Positions 1 to 7,663 of a DNA stretch of 48,834 nt are shown piece by piece. The stretch is taken from positions 1 through 48,834 of the IMG/VR virus record IMGVR_UViG_3300045885_000249; one strand, written 5' to 3'. The translations under genes and the position numbers were made by a program. Below the pieces are notes generated by a model. That model worked only from the letters and a program-made list of their open reading frames with translations, was not told the origin of the DNA and ran no database searches. The DNA comes from a virus. Position 1 is the stretch's first letter. Every line of letters begins with the position of its first letter.

Positions 1-8
1 GTGTCGAG

Positions 9-146
9 CTAAGTCCTTGATTTATAAGGAACTACCCCGCCCCTAAGTCCTTGATTTTATTACAGTTCCTGTTTTGTCTTATGCATCAATAGGTTATAAC
101 TGACCTAGGCGATGATAAGTTATTGATTTTTCTAGACTACCTAGGC
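9..146 (-). promoter_or_regulatory. Left-end noncoding region with repeated operator-like motif
   Basis: No gene is visible in the first 136 bases. On the minus strand the motif AAATCAAnnACTTAG occurs at 9-23 and 43-57 (nn = GG), with a close relative ending in T at 115-129 (nn = TA). ACCTAGGC occurs at 103-110 and 139-146. Both motifs recur near 19.25-19.41 kb, where AAATCAATAACTTAG stands upstream of a strong promoter. I infer a regulatory or end/packaging role. The region lies between the HNH gene and, across the window ends, the ParB and terminase genes, where a cos site would be expected. No cos site can be recognised directly. Confidence 0.45.
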
Positions 147-412
147 CAGCCATCGGCGTCGGAACCACGTAATGGCAGACCGTCTTCGAGCCGTTTCTTG
201 TCGCCGGAGTGGCAGCCGGCGCAGAGCGATTGAAGTTCGCCGAACCAGAATTTGTTGCGATCTCCGCGATGCGGTTGGACGTGATCCGCGACCGTCGCCG
301 CCGTATAGATTTCCTGCGCGAGACACATTACACACAGTGGATGGTGCGCGAGCTGCGACAGTCGCCGCTTTCTCCACCGGGTGTCGTTGTACCAAGAACT
401 ATACTGACCCAT
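137..412 (-). CDS. HNH endonuclease
   Basis: A 91-residue HNH nuclease. Visible features are an N-terminal W-x-K-x-R segment, a first Cys pair (CVMC), the DHVQPHRG segment carrying the HNH histidines, and a second Cys pair with the last His (CAGCHSGDKK). Small HNH proteins next to cos and terminase assist genome packaging in many HK97-like phages. Here the gene is last in the leftward fibre operon. If the window ends join, it is immediately upstream of ParB, TAGT and terminase. The start at 412 is chosen because GAGGGA lies 9 nt upstream and the overlap with the preceding gene is small; a start at 469 would overlap by 71 bp. A homing-type HNH is possible, but the position favours packaging. 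Confidence 0.85.
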   Translation of the reverse strand: MGQYSSWYNDTRWRKRRLSQLAHHPLCVMCLAQEIYTAATVADHVQPHRGDRNKFWFGELQSLCAGCHSGDKKRLEDGLPLRGSDADGWPR

Positions 413-677
413 CGACGCGGTTCCCTCGGAGATCGAAGATGCCTTCAGGCTCGTCGTCTTCGACTTCATCGACTTCGGTCAGTGCTGTAATCAGATCGCT
501 CTGCTTCAGAATTAGTCGCGCCATCAGTATGCTGTTCCGTTCTACGTTTTCCGATAGCTTGACTACCGCTACGCTTAAGAACTTCAGTTGCTCGATCACG
601 AGCGATGCGGCTCCACTTTCTGAGCCACGCTCGTCTTCGTTCGCATCCTCGGCACGGCATTCGCCTTCCCCGTTCAC
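399..677 (-). CDS. Small acidic, probably helical protein
   Basis: A 92-residue protein of unrecognised family. Its middle (about residues 25-70) is a continuous run of leucine, isoleucine and valine heptads with few prolines, suggesting a helical or coiled-coil segment. The ends are acidic (E-rich N-terminus, EVEDDEPEG near the C-terminus). No signal peptide or catalytic motif is visible. It is coupled to the upstream exported protein by an ATGA overlap and overlaps the start of the HNH gene by 14 bp. The context suggests a late, virion-assembly or packaging accessory role. Confidence 0.6.
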   Translation of the reverse strand: MNGEGECRAEDANEDERGSESGAASLVIEQLKFLSVAVVKLSENVERNSILMARLILKQSDLITALTEVDEVEDDEPEGIFDLRGNRVDGSV

Positions 678-1015
678 AGTGGTACTCGCTTTAGACTCGT
701 CGGCGGTTTCGGCTTTACGGATAGCGTGATTGAGTTCGATTTATTCGATTCCTTGCCATTGATGTCGGTCGCGGTGGCATAGCACGCTTGTGCGCCGGTT
801 AGTTCGACGGTCGCGGTCGCGGGTACTGGAGGAACAGAGGCGACGAGTACAGGAGTAGCACCGCAGTAGACTTTAATGGTGGATATATCCGAAGTCATTA
901 GCGGCGAGCCGTCCGTGTACTGCGTCGGGTTAGTCCACGAGAGTTGATAGACGGCGGCGTGTGCCGATACGGATACCATCAGCACGAGCAGTACACCAAC
1001 GATTATCTTGGTCAT
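674..1015 (-). CDS. Small exported protein with Fn3-like beta domain
   Basis: A 113-residue protein starting with a clear signal peptide (MTKII, hydrophobic core, then SAHA/A for signal peptidase I). The mature part resembles a fibronectin-type-III or Ig-like beta sandwich: a LSWTNPT strand, alternating strands, and YATATDINGKES near the end. It contains two cysteines that could form a disulfide in the periplasm. The start at 1015 is supported by GAGGAAGA upstream. Comparable small Fn3-like exported proteins occur in phage tail-fibre and lysis regions, but I do not recognise a specific function. Confidence 0.65.
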   Translation of the reverse strand: MTKIIVGVLLVLMVSVSAHAAVYQLSWTNPTQYTDGSPLMTSDISTIKVYCGATPVLVASVPPVPATATVELTGAQACYATATDINGKESNKSNSITLSVKPKPPTSLKRVPL

Positions 1016-1029
1016 AGCTCTTCCTCGCG

Positions 1030-2598
1030 TTAGGAGATCCACTCTATCCATTCGATAGGCTCGATCCAACCGATGCCATTACCGCCTTCGCCCGGCTGTG
1101 GTAACGTTCCCTCATCATACCCTGCAACTGTCGATGGCTGTGCCTGCAATGCACCGCTGCCCGTTATGATGCGTTTCGCTACGCCTGCGACCGTCGATGC
1201 CTGTGGCATGACGTTCCCGAATCCGTTAATCGACCGCTCGGACTCTCCCGCGACCGTCGATGCCTGTGCAGCCAGCACACCACTGCCGGTGACGACGCCG
1301 CTGGCGTTCCCCGTACCGCTAACCGTGGACGATTGCGAAACCGCCGCGCCGCTACCGCTGACGTGACGGGACGCTACACCAGCGACCGTCGCCGACTGTG
1401 CTGTTGGTGTGCCGCTTCCCGTAACCGTCCGCTGACCGGTTCCGGAAACCGTACTGGCCTGCGCCTGTAGTGCGCCGTTGCCGATGACTTCGTTGTCTTC
1501 GGTAACGGTCCCGGTTCCGGCTACCGTCGATGCCTGTGAAGCTGCGGTACCGCTGCCGGTGATCTCCCGCTCCGCCGTCCCGGCGACCGTAGCTGCCTGT
1601 GAGACGGCAGCGCCGCTACCGGTGACGTGGCGTTCCGCCGTCCCGGCGACCGTGGCGTCACCCGCCTGTAGGGAGCCGGAGCCGGTATGTTCTTGGAATT
1701 CGCTTACATCGCCGGAGCCGGCGACCGTGGCTGCCTGTGCGGTCGGGGTGCCGGTTCCGGTGACGGCTCTTTCCGCCGTTCCTGCGGCCGTCGCGTGCTG
1801 CGCAGCCGGCGAGCCGGAACCAGTGACGTGACGTTCCGCCGTGCCCGCGACCGTGCTGCTTTGTGCCGTCGGTGTGCCTGATCCTGTAACACCCCGCGTC
1901 GCTGTACCACTCGCCGTCGATGACTGCGCCGTCGGCGTACCGGAACCGGTGACGCCGGTCGCCGGTAGTAACTCGACCGTATAGAGTTCATACGGTCCGT
2001 TACCGGTCTGCGTGAACTGTGCGTTCGGCGTGTTCGAGCTTGCGCCCGGACTACTTTCCTCCGCGAATCCGACCGTGCCCCAGTTCGAGCCGGCGGTCGT
2101 ATTGACCGTGACGATAGTTCCCGAGCCGGAAAAGTACGAACTGACCGCCACGCTGTCGCCGAAACACAAGCGCAGGATTTTAGAGTTCGCACTTTCCGCC
2201 GTAATAACCGGGGCGGCATTCGTGTTCGTACTGCTCCCGGTCGTCGGCGTTAACGTCTGCGAGCCGAACGGTGAAGCCGTCGCCTTCATGCCGCTGTAGC
2301 GGATAACGGTGGCGTTGTAGGATTCCGCGCCGCTATCGTGCGTCGCCTGATAGCTCGCCGGTTCGCTCGACCCGAACCGATACGCGGCCCAACACGCCGC
2401 CGAACCACTCGCCACCTGTCCGGGCGCGAAAATCTGCGTCCAACCGGACGGCGGCGTGAAGCTCGTCGGGACGCTATCGACGCAGATCATCATCAGGTAT
2501 AGATCGCCGTTCGGCCGCGTCGCCGGCATGTTAACGGTAATAGTCCCGCTAACCTCGTTGCCGCTGCTGTTCGTGTTACTTTCGCGAACGATTGCCAT
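1030..2598 (-). CDS. Repeat-rich tail fibre protein
   Basis: A 522-residue protein, probably a receptor-binding or decorating fibre. Residues 1 to about 215 form a beta-rich head domain (PPSGWTQI, CWAAYRF, VIRYSG and similar motifs common in phage tail proteins). Residues 220-500 contain about 13 degenerate repeats of 19-24 residues with core VTGSGTPTAQ-STVAGTAERH, predicting an elongated beta shaft. The C-terminus ends in GWIEPIEWIEWIS. A similar Trp-Ile-rich tail ends the glycine-rich fibre encoded at 3335-4537. It lies in the leftward fibre cluster downstream of the tailspike. Its receptor is unknown. Confidence 0.75.
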   Translation of the reverse strand: MAIVRESNTNSSGNEVSGTITVNMPATRPNGDLYLMMICVDSVPTSFTPPSGWTQIFAPGQVASGSAACWAAYRFGSSEPASYQATHDSGAESYNATVIRYSGMKATASPFGSQTLTPTTGSSTNTNAAPVITAESANSKILRLCFGDSVAVSSYFSGSGTIVTVNTTAGSNWGTVGFAEESSPGASSNTPNAQFTQTGNGPYELYTVELLPATGVTGSGTPTAQSSTASGTATRGVTGSGTPTAQSSTVAGTAERHVTGSGSPAAQHATAAGTAERAVTGTGTPTAQAATVAGSGDVSEFQEHTGSGSLQAGDATVAGTAERHVTGSGAAVSQAATVAGTAEREITGSGTAASQASTVAGTGTVTEDNEVIGNGALQAQASTVSGTGQRTVTGSGTPTAQSATVAGVASRHVSGSGAAVSQSSTVSGTGNASGVVTGSGVLAAQASTVAGESERSINGFGNVMPQASTVAGVAKRIITGSGALQAQPSTVAGYDEGTLPQPGEGGNGIGWIEPIEWIEWIS

Positions 2599-2601
2599 CG
2601 A

Positions 2602-2700
2602 TCAGCCTTCCGCGTATCGTGCGCCGCTGGCGGTAATCAGGAGTCGGGCGGAGATTACCCGGAGGTGCGGCCCGTCCCGATACCGCACAACTTCTTCCAC
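2602..2700 (-). CDS. Possible 32-residue protein
   Basis: A GTG-initiated reading frame of 33 codons fills almost all of the 109-bp gap between two fibre genes. It has a normal-looking sequence (VRYRDGPHLRVISARLL in its middle) and overlaps neither neighbour. A second GTG 12 bases further on is preceded by GGTGGAAG and may be the true start. It may be a genuine small protein or a remnant of a fibre gene. No family is recognised. Confidence 0.35.
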   Translation of the reverse strand: MEEVVRYRDGPHLRVISARLLITASGARYAEG

Positions 2701-2707
2701 CCCTATC

Positions 2708-3163
2708 TCAAGGCGGGGCGCCGTACGTCAGCGACGACATACTGACGGTATCGCCAGCGCCGACGGTCGTAGACGACAGGTTGATGTCCGAAGACGACGT
2801 GGCGACCGCACCAAGAAATATCGAGTTGCCGTTGCTGTCCTTGGTGACGAACTTGGTCACGGTTCCGCCGGTCGCGCTTGAGTCCGCCGTGATCGCGCTC
2901 GCAGTTGCAGTACCGCTCGAAGCTGCACCAAACGCCGGATCGCTGAACGTGAGCGTTGCTACCTCTGCACTGCCCGCGGTCTGAAACTCTAATGTTCCTG
3001 CCGCGGCGCCGCCATCGATGGCATCGACCACGAGGTCGGCGATCGCGTTCCGGATTGTGGTTGAGTGCGTGACCGCGTAAACGAGACCTGAAAGTACATC
3101 GCGAACGCGCTCGAAGTCGGGTAAAGAAACCGGCCTATGCGCCGGCAGTGCGATTGCGGTCAT
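2708..3163 (-). CDS. Tail fibre-associated protein
   Basis: A 151-residue protein with no signal peptide. The N-terminal 45 residues are mixed helical (RPVSLPDFERVRDVL, then a segment similar to N-termini of short phage fibre proteins). From about residue 50 it is Ala/Thr/Ser/Gly-rich with alternating beta strands and several short A-T-A-S stretches. The start at 3163 has a near-perfect GGAGG site. It sits between two fibre genes and is probably a minor fibre or fibre-attachment protein; the exact role is not recognisable. Confidence 0.6.
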   Translation of the reverse strand: MTAIALPAHRPVSLPDFERVRDVLSGLVYAVTHSTTIRNAIADLVVDAIDGGAAAGTLEFQTAGSAEVATLTFSDPAFGAASSGTATASAITADSSATGGTVTKFVTKDSNGNSIFLGAVATSSSDINLSSTTVGAGDTVSMSSLTYGAPP

Positions 3164-3347
3164 TGCTGTCCTCCAACGTGACCTTGCTGTGAAGTTTGAA
3201 TTTCTTAACGCTGCCATCTTTGCAGCTTTTGATTTCGCCTTCGCCCCGGACTTCTCCGCCGTAGGCTTTTAGCGCGGATGATAATCCGCGACGACGCAGC
3301 GCGCCGAGAAACGCCGCCTGCTCCAGCCATCGTCTTATTCGATCCAT
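3135..3347 (-). CDS. Small basic protein of fibre cluster
   Basis: A 70-residue protein: a basic amphipathic N-terminus (MDRIRRWLEQ) followed by a charged segment with two lysine-rich strands. It overlaps the upstream glycine-rich fibre by 13 bp and the downstream gene by 29 bp, which suits translational coupling. The start at 3347 has GGTGGAT upstream; an earlier start at 3380 would overlap more and lacks such a site. Function unknown. Confidence 0.5.
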   Translation of the reverse strand: MDRIRRWLEQAAFLGALRRRGLSSALKAYGGEVRGEGEIKSCKDGSVKKFKLHSKVTLEDSNDRNRTAGA

Positions 3348-4537
3348 GTTATCCACCGCGCGTTCTCGATCCATCCCCATCCGCCGGTATCATCCATTGG
3401 CGGCGTCGGCTCCAGTTGTATGACGTAGCCGCTCGCGTTCGACTCGCCGACGTTGTTCTGGACGAAAAGGTAGAGGTTTGTAAAGTCCGGAAACATCGAG
3501 CGTGTAATAGTTATGTCGATGCTCGTTGCGCTCCACGCCGTGACCGGCTGCGTGACTGCGCTCGCGTCGTTGATATTGTTCGTCGGCGAGAGTTTCACGA
3601 ATCCCGCGCCTTGCGCCGCGATGAAATTCGTGCCGGTGATCGTCCCGGTTTCGCCGTCTAAAAACAGTTCGTCTTCCGCGTCAGTGATCGTCGGGAGGAG
3701 TATCGGATAGCTGAGAATGACAATGCCGGAACCGCCATTACTGCTGCCCACGCTATTGTTGCCACGCACGCCGCCGCCGCCGCCGCCGCGATTGGCTACG
3801 CCGTCATTCTTGCTGGTCCCGTCCTTGGTACCAGCGCCCGCGCCCGTTCCACCGGCTGCGCCGACTGTGCCAACATTCGATCCGCCGCCGCCGCCTGCGC
3901 CGTAGGTGACGGCCGATCCGGTGATACTTGACGAAACGCCCGCGCCTCCGGCCCCAGAGACTGAATTCGCGCCATTAGCACCGGCCGCACCCGCGCCGCC
4001 GCCGCCGCCGGTTCCCCGATTCGCGGCTGTGGTATGACCGAATCCGTTGCCGCCTGAAAACCCGCCACCGGTTGAGGTTCCGCCGGCCGGATTATTGCCC
4101 GTGCTTGTTTGCGCGTTACCGCCGCCGCCGGAACCGCCATCGACGGCATTACCGCCGGCATTGCCGAAATTACCGCCGCTATTACCGCCGCCGCCGCTGA
4201 TTATTCCGTTCCATGTAGTTTGATTGCCGACACCGCCGGCACCTGATGCACCGGCCGCTATGCCAGCGCCGCCGGCACCGATCACAACCGGATAGGTTCC
4301 GACTGCGACGTTCAGCGTGCCCGGTTTTACACCTCCGCCGCCAGCGCCGGCAGTAATGTTGTTATTAGATGCCGTGTTATGCCCGGTGCCACCGCCGCCG
4401 CCAACGACCAGATAGTTCACCGCGCCAGCAGGCGACGCGCCGAGACTCGTGACAATAAAATCCGTCGAACTGTCGAATGTATGAATGCGATTGCCGCCGG
4501 ACGTTGTGATCGTGCCGCCGGTCGCCTGAATGGTCAC
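3335..4537 (-). CDS. Glycine-rich tail adhesin
   Basis: A 400-residue protein. After about 75 residues of beta-rich sequence, residues 75-290 are dominated by GG, GGG and GGGGG runs separated by 3-10 residues, as in glycine-rich phage adhesins that fold as bundles of polyglycine-II helices. Residues 295-380 look like an IPT/TIG-type Ig domain (TITDAEDELF, TGTNF). The C-terminus is GWGWIENARWITWIE, like the end of the 522-residue fibre. The start at GTG 4537 gives a GTGA overlap with the upstream gene, the coupling style used throughout; an upstream start at 4579 is less likely. It probably contacts the host receptor at the tail tip. Confidence 0.75.
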   Translation of the reverse strand: MTIQATGGTITTSGGNRIHTFDSSTDFIVTSLGASPAGAVNYLVVGGGGGTGHNTASNNNITAGAGGGGVKPGTLNVAVGTYPVVIGAGGAGIAAGASGAGGVGNQTTWNGIISGGGGNSGGNFGNAGGNAVDGGSGGGGNAQTSTGNNPAGGTSTGGGFSGGNGFGHTTAANRGTGGGGGAGAAGANGANSVSGAGGAGVSSSITGSAVTYGAGGGGGSNVGTVGAAGGTGAGAGTKDGTSKNDGVANRGGGGGGVRGNNSVGSSNGGSGIVILSYPILLPTITDAEDELFLDGETGTITGTNFIAAQGAGFVKLSPTNNINDASAVTQPVTAWSATSIDITITRSMFPDFTNLYLFVQNNVGESNASGYVIQLEPTPPMDDTGGWGWIENARWITWIE

Positions 4538-5043
4538 TTGATTATTCCGGCCGGTTGATCGAGCGGCGCGAGATGCCATCCCGGCGGATACGCGGCCGGT
4601 GTCCAGACATTCGCGTCAATCAGACTGACGTAGTGCTGCGCCTCCCACGTAATCTTTTCGCCTTTCAAGTACGCATCGTGTGCGCCGGTTGGCTGTATGA
4701 ACTCCGGCCACTCGACACCGTATTCGCGCCAGCCAGAGACTCCCGGTTCCCACACATTCGCCGCCACCATCGAATGCCACGCGCGACCGTTGTGCCAGAT
4801 CCACGCGCCTTGCGGGTACGCATCTTCGGAACCGACCGGCTGCACCCACTCGTGAACAAACTGCGGCGGCGAACATTCCTCCGAATCGTACATATCAACC
4901 CCCGCATATGCTTTGATTCGACCGTCAATCTCAGTCTCTTTCCAGTCTCCGCCGAGTCGGTCCGGCGGCCATTCCTCAACCTCACAGACGATCACGCGAA
5001 TTACTTTCTTGTTCTTGCCGATCTCGGCGAAGTATCTGGCCAC
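4534..5043 (-). CDS. Tail protein with two chitin-binding-like modules
   Basis: A 169-residue protein. Residues 1-45 form a small domain seen in phage tail proteins (RYFAEIGKNKKVIRVIVCE). Two tandem carbohydrate-binding modules of the CBM5/12 type follow, each with the pattern (F/W)-x-QP-x-G-x-xDAY-x-x-G, an aromatic strand, then a V-W-x-P turn: about residues 62-105 and 112-155. Such modules bind chitin, GlcNAc-containing or related glycans. The gene is one base downstream of the tailspike gene. I infer binding to host surface polysaccharide, perhaps as a spike partner. Confidence 0.75.
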   Translation of the reverse strand: MARYFAEIGKNKKVIRVIVCEVEEWPPDRLGGDWKETEIDGRIKAYAGVDMYDSEECSPPQFVHEWVQPVGSEDAYPQGAWIWHNGRAWHSMVAANVWEPGVSGWREYGVEWPEFIQPTGAHDAYLKGEKITWEAQHYVSLIDANVWTPAAYPPGWHLAPLDQPAGIIK

Positions 5044-5044
5044 G

Positions 5045-6973
5045 CTACGACTCCTGATTGATACCTAGCAGCGCTTCGCCCGCTTCGCTCATCGCGTGTT
5101 CGATGTTGTCGATAGCGATAGCGTGATTCGTGGAATTACTCGCGAGCAGCGCGACGTTCTCGGTCAGTGCACCGATGGCTGCCATCTGTTCGGCCACGAC
5201 GGTTTCCAGATTGGCAATGCGTTCTTCGTGATCTTCGCAGCACTCGCTTTCGTCGCTGTCGGAAGATACGAACGGACCGAGCGGTAAGCTATTCGCGTAA
5301 GGTGTCCCGTTGAAGTCCGCTCCATCCGGCACGCTCATCGTGTAGTTCGGCGGCGCGGACAACTCGCTTGTCGGGATCGGCGACGTGAGCGCAATCGTCG
5401 GCTTTATCATCGACATCACTTTAGCGCGGAACGCGAGCACCTGCTCTTCGCTCATGTGCCCGTTCTCGTCCGTCTCCATCAGCACCGACAGATCGGGATA
5501 CGCAGCGATTTCAACTTCCATACCGCCAACGACACACTCGGTAGCAAACATCGTCGGCGGTTCTTCGTCGAAGTAGTTACCGCGAAACACGTCCGTGAAC
5601 TGCGGATCGTTCCTGTCGGAAACAGGTACATCGCCGATGTGCGCGCACGCCCACACTCTAGGCGGGTTTTCCGTATTCAAGTTGTACGAAGCCGGAACTC
5701 CTGCGTGCACTTGCCAGTGCGCTTCGACCGGATTGATCGATACGCAGTTCATGAAGTACACGCCGGCGGAGTGCGGTTCACCTTCGAACAATGCGCCGGC
5801 TTTCGTCGCGGCCTGAGACTGAAGGCCGAAGGACTTCGCGAAGCCGATGCTGATGCAATGTTCGATCAGCGAGTCGTGTGTCTGATACCTCTGGAAGTCT
5901 TCCGGTTGGTTGTACGTGCCTTCCCAATCGAACGAACTGGAATGCACTTCATCTTGGATCTCGAAGCCCACTGAGCCGCGACCGTGATCGCCGCTTGTGA
6001 AGTCTTTGAACTTCTCGCGATCCGTGCGAATTGCAACACAACGAAGCAAGCCCATATTCGGCGTTCGGTCGTCGTAATATCCGTATTTGCCTTGGTCCAC
6101 GATGAAGCCATCGATGCAGCCGCAAGTGTTGTTGCCACTGTTGCTGTTCGCCGCTTCGCTTGACCATCCATCCCATATCACCGGATCGTCATACCAGATA
6201 TTCGTTCCCGTATCGGGATCACCTTGCGTGCCTTTCACTGCAAGTGCGGCTTGTCTGTTCTCCTCAGTGTTGAGATATCGGAACTCCGTGCCGGTGAAAC
6301 ACATACGCGGGCGGCGCAGGATCGCGTCATATACGCCAGCCAAGTGAATGCTCTGGTTCATGCTGCCTTCGCCAAGGCAGTTTTCCATCAGTAAGCCGTG
6401 CGCGCGTCCACCGGGAGTCTGCGTAAATTTCCAGTGTCGTCCGCCGCTCCATCGGCACGCGATGTCGCGCACCCAAAGCATCAGCAGATAGTCTACGTTT
6501 TTGTAGAAGTTCCACAGGCCCTCATACGAACCTTCCTTGAATCTTCCGTCCGGCAACTTATTCGGCGTCGGAACGAGCGCGAGCAGTTCGGCGTTCGTCG
6601 CACTACCGTACGGATCGAAGGTTGCCGCGCCTTGGATCGATGGTCTGGCTAGCCCGCCCAAGCCTTCAACTGGCAGGCCGTTCTCCATATGATACGCGCC
6701 GATGAAAAACGGATTTCCTTCCGCACCGACCATTCGAGTGTTGCGGATTTTTTCGGTAAGTACCGCCGTCGTCCCGGCTTTCAGTAGCAGTTGATCGCCG
6801 GTCGCGAACTTCGCCGCGTTGATATCCGCTGCGGTACGTAGTGCTTTCTCCGGAGATTCGCCTGTTGGATTTCCGGTACTCGTCGGATCGAAGAACCAAG
6901 TATTGCCTTGCGCGAATGGATCCACGTCGAACATGGCTGCAACTTTTTGATAACCGGCCGGCGTTTCTCGCAT
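5045..6973 (-). CDS. Tailspike, right-handed beta-helix type
   Basis: A 642-residue protein. The N-terminus contains GNTWFFDPTSTGNPTGESPEKAL, cut here to its key part: a wide-spaced Asn/Gly-rich opening typical of pectate-lyase-like phage spikes. The body (about 90-520) has repeated short strands with Asn, Gly and His turns (NCLGEG, HDSLIEHCISIG, NCVSINP), suggesting a parallel beta-helix. Residues 575-642 form a Leu/Ala heptad segment (ERIANLETVVAEQ) that probably trimerises. Spikes like this often cleave or bind surface polysaccharide. The catalytic residues cannot be assigned. The ribosome site before 6973 is weak, and a downstream Met at 6934 is possible. It is the first gene after the 7006-7039 terminator. 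Confidence 0.75.
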   Translation of the reverse strand: MRETPAGYQKVAAMFDVDPFAQGNTWFFDPTSTGNPTGESPEKALRTAADINAAKFATGDQLLLKAGTTAVLTEKIRNTRMVGAEGNPFFIGAYHMENGLPVEGLGGLARPSIQGAATFDPYGSATNAELLALVPTPNKLPDGRFKEGSYEGLWNFYKNVDYLLMLWVRDIACRWSGGRHWKFTQTPGGRAHGLLMENCLGEGSMNQSIHLAGVYDAILRRPRMCFTGTEFRYLNTEENRQAALAVKGTQGDPDTGTNIWYDDPVIWDGWSSEAANSNSGNNTCGCIDGFIVDQGKYGYYDDRTPNMGLLRCVAIRTDREKFKDFTSGDHGRGSVGFEIQDEVHSSSFDWEGTYNQPEDFQRYQTHDSLIEHCISIGFAKSFGLQSQAATKAGALFEGEPHSAGVYFMNCVSINPVEAHWQVHAGVPASYNLNTENPPRVWACAHIGDVPVSDRNDPQFTDVFRGNYFDEEPPTMFATECVVGGMEVEIAAYPDLSVLMETDENGHMSEEQVLAFRAKVMSMIKPTIALTSPIPTSELSAPPNYTMSVPDGADFNGTPYANSLPLGPFVSSDSDESECCEDHEERIANLETVVAEQMAAIGALTENVALLASNSTNHAIAIDNIEHAMSEAGEALLGINQES

Positions 6974-7005
6974 ACGTTTTACTCGAAGAAGTAAGTGGAC
7001 GAAAA

Positions 7006-7039
7006 AAAACGGCCTACCGTGGGAGCAGTAGGCCGTTTT
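7006..7039 (-). terminator. Strong terminator before tailspike (tR'-like)
   Basis: Perfect 12-bp inverted repeat AAAACGGCCTAC / GTAGGCCGTTTT (7006-7017 and 7028-7039) with a 10-nt loop. On the minus strand the stem runs into a T-run of eight (7002-7009). It would stop leftward transcripts before the tailspike gene unless antitermination occurs. Confidence 0.88.
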
Positions 7040-7178
7040 CCGGAGCAGTCACCGCTTCGGGGAAGAATCGGTGAACGATGCAGCAGTTGGCATGGTGAGA
7101 CTGGGAGACAACCGCGCGTTTCTTACAGAGACACGTGTCCTGCAAAATCTCCCGCCGGCGAACCGACGAGGCACGCGG

Positions 7179-7208
7179 AGTCTAGCGCGGCGACTTCCAG
7201 ACCGTCAA
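7179..7208 (-). promoter_or_regulatory. Candidate late promoter (pR'-like)
   Basis: On the minus strand TTGACG (7208-7203) and TAGACT (7184-7179) are separated by 18 nt, close to a sigma70 promoter. Transcription would start near 7172, produce a leader of about 130 nt and meet the 7006-7039 terminator. With the Q-like gene ending at 7223 this copies the lambda pR'-tR' layout. The rest of 6974-7222 contains no gene that I can see. Confidence 0.45.
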
Positions 7209-7222
7209 GCCGTAGCCGGTTC

Positions 7223-7630
7223 TTACCGGTCCGTCAGCCGGTCGGCAACCGCTTCCTCCGCCGCTTCGGCCCACTGCCTGTACGTGGATTTGGCAAGCCT
7301 AAGGCAGTTCGCGGCGATCCGGTCCGGCTGGTTCCAGAGGTAGCGACGCACCAGCGTCTCCCGCATCCATTGAGGCAGGCTCGCGACGATTCGGTCAACC
7401 TCCAAGATCGACGAGCCGATCACTGGCATCGGCTTCCGCGCCGTCTTCGACTCGCGACCGTTCGCGCTCGGCTCGCGTAGCCGCGAACGTCGTACGCCGC
7501 GTGCCAGCCGATCCTCGCGCCGTACGTGCTCGATCATCGTCTGTATCGTGGATACGCTCGGATAGTTCAGCCGCTCGGATTCTCCACGACACGCCTTGCC
7601 CCACTCGTTCAGTCGATCAGCGACAGACAT
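7223..7630 (-). CDS. Putative Q-like late regulator
   Basis: A 135-residue basic protein. Its C-terminal half (SILEVDRIVASLPQW onward) resembles sigma-region-4-like helix-turn-helix domains of phage late regulators: a helix of LPQWMRETLVRRYL type, then a turn and a recognition-type helix (LAKSTYRQW). The N-terminal half is Arg-rich. It is last in the leftward early operon, directly before a candidate promoter and terminator, the position of Q-type antiterminators. Family assignment rests on this pattern and position; it could instead be another small DNA-binding regulator. No strong ribosome site is seen before 7630. Confidence 0.6.
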   Translation of the reverse strand: MSVADRLNEWGKACRGESERLNYPSVSTIQTMIEHVRREDRLARGVRRSRLREPSANGRESKTARKPMPVIGSSILEVDRIVASLPQWMRETLVRRYLWNQPDRIAANCLRLAKSTYRQWAEAAEEAVADRLTDR

Positions 7631-7663
7631 AGCAACACAACGATATACGCGCGAAGATCATCG

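Noticed and set aside
172-729. Plus-strand 185-codon frame at left end
   Set aside because: Shadow of the HNH and small minus-strand genes, with Arg/Ser-rich composition and no domain.
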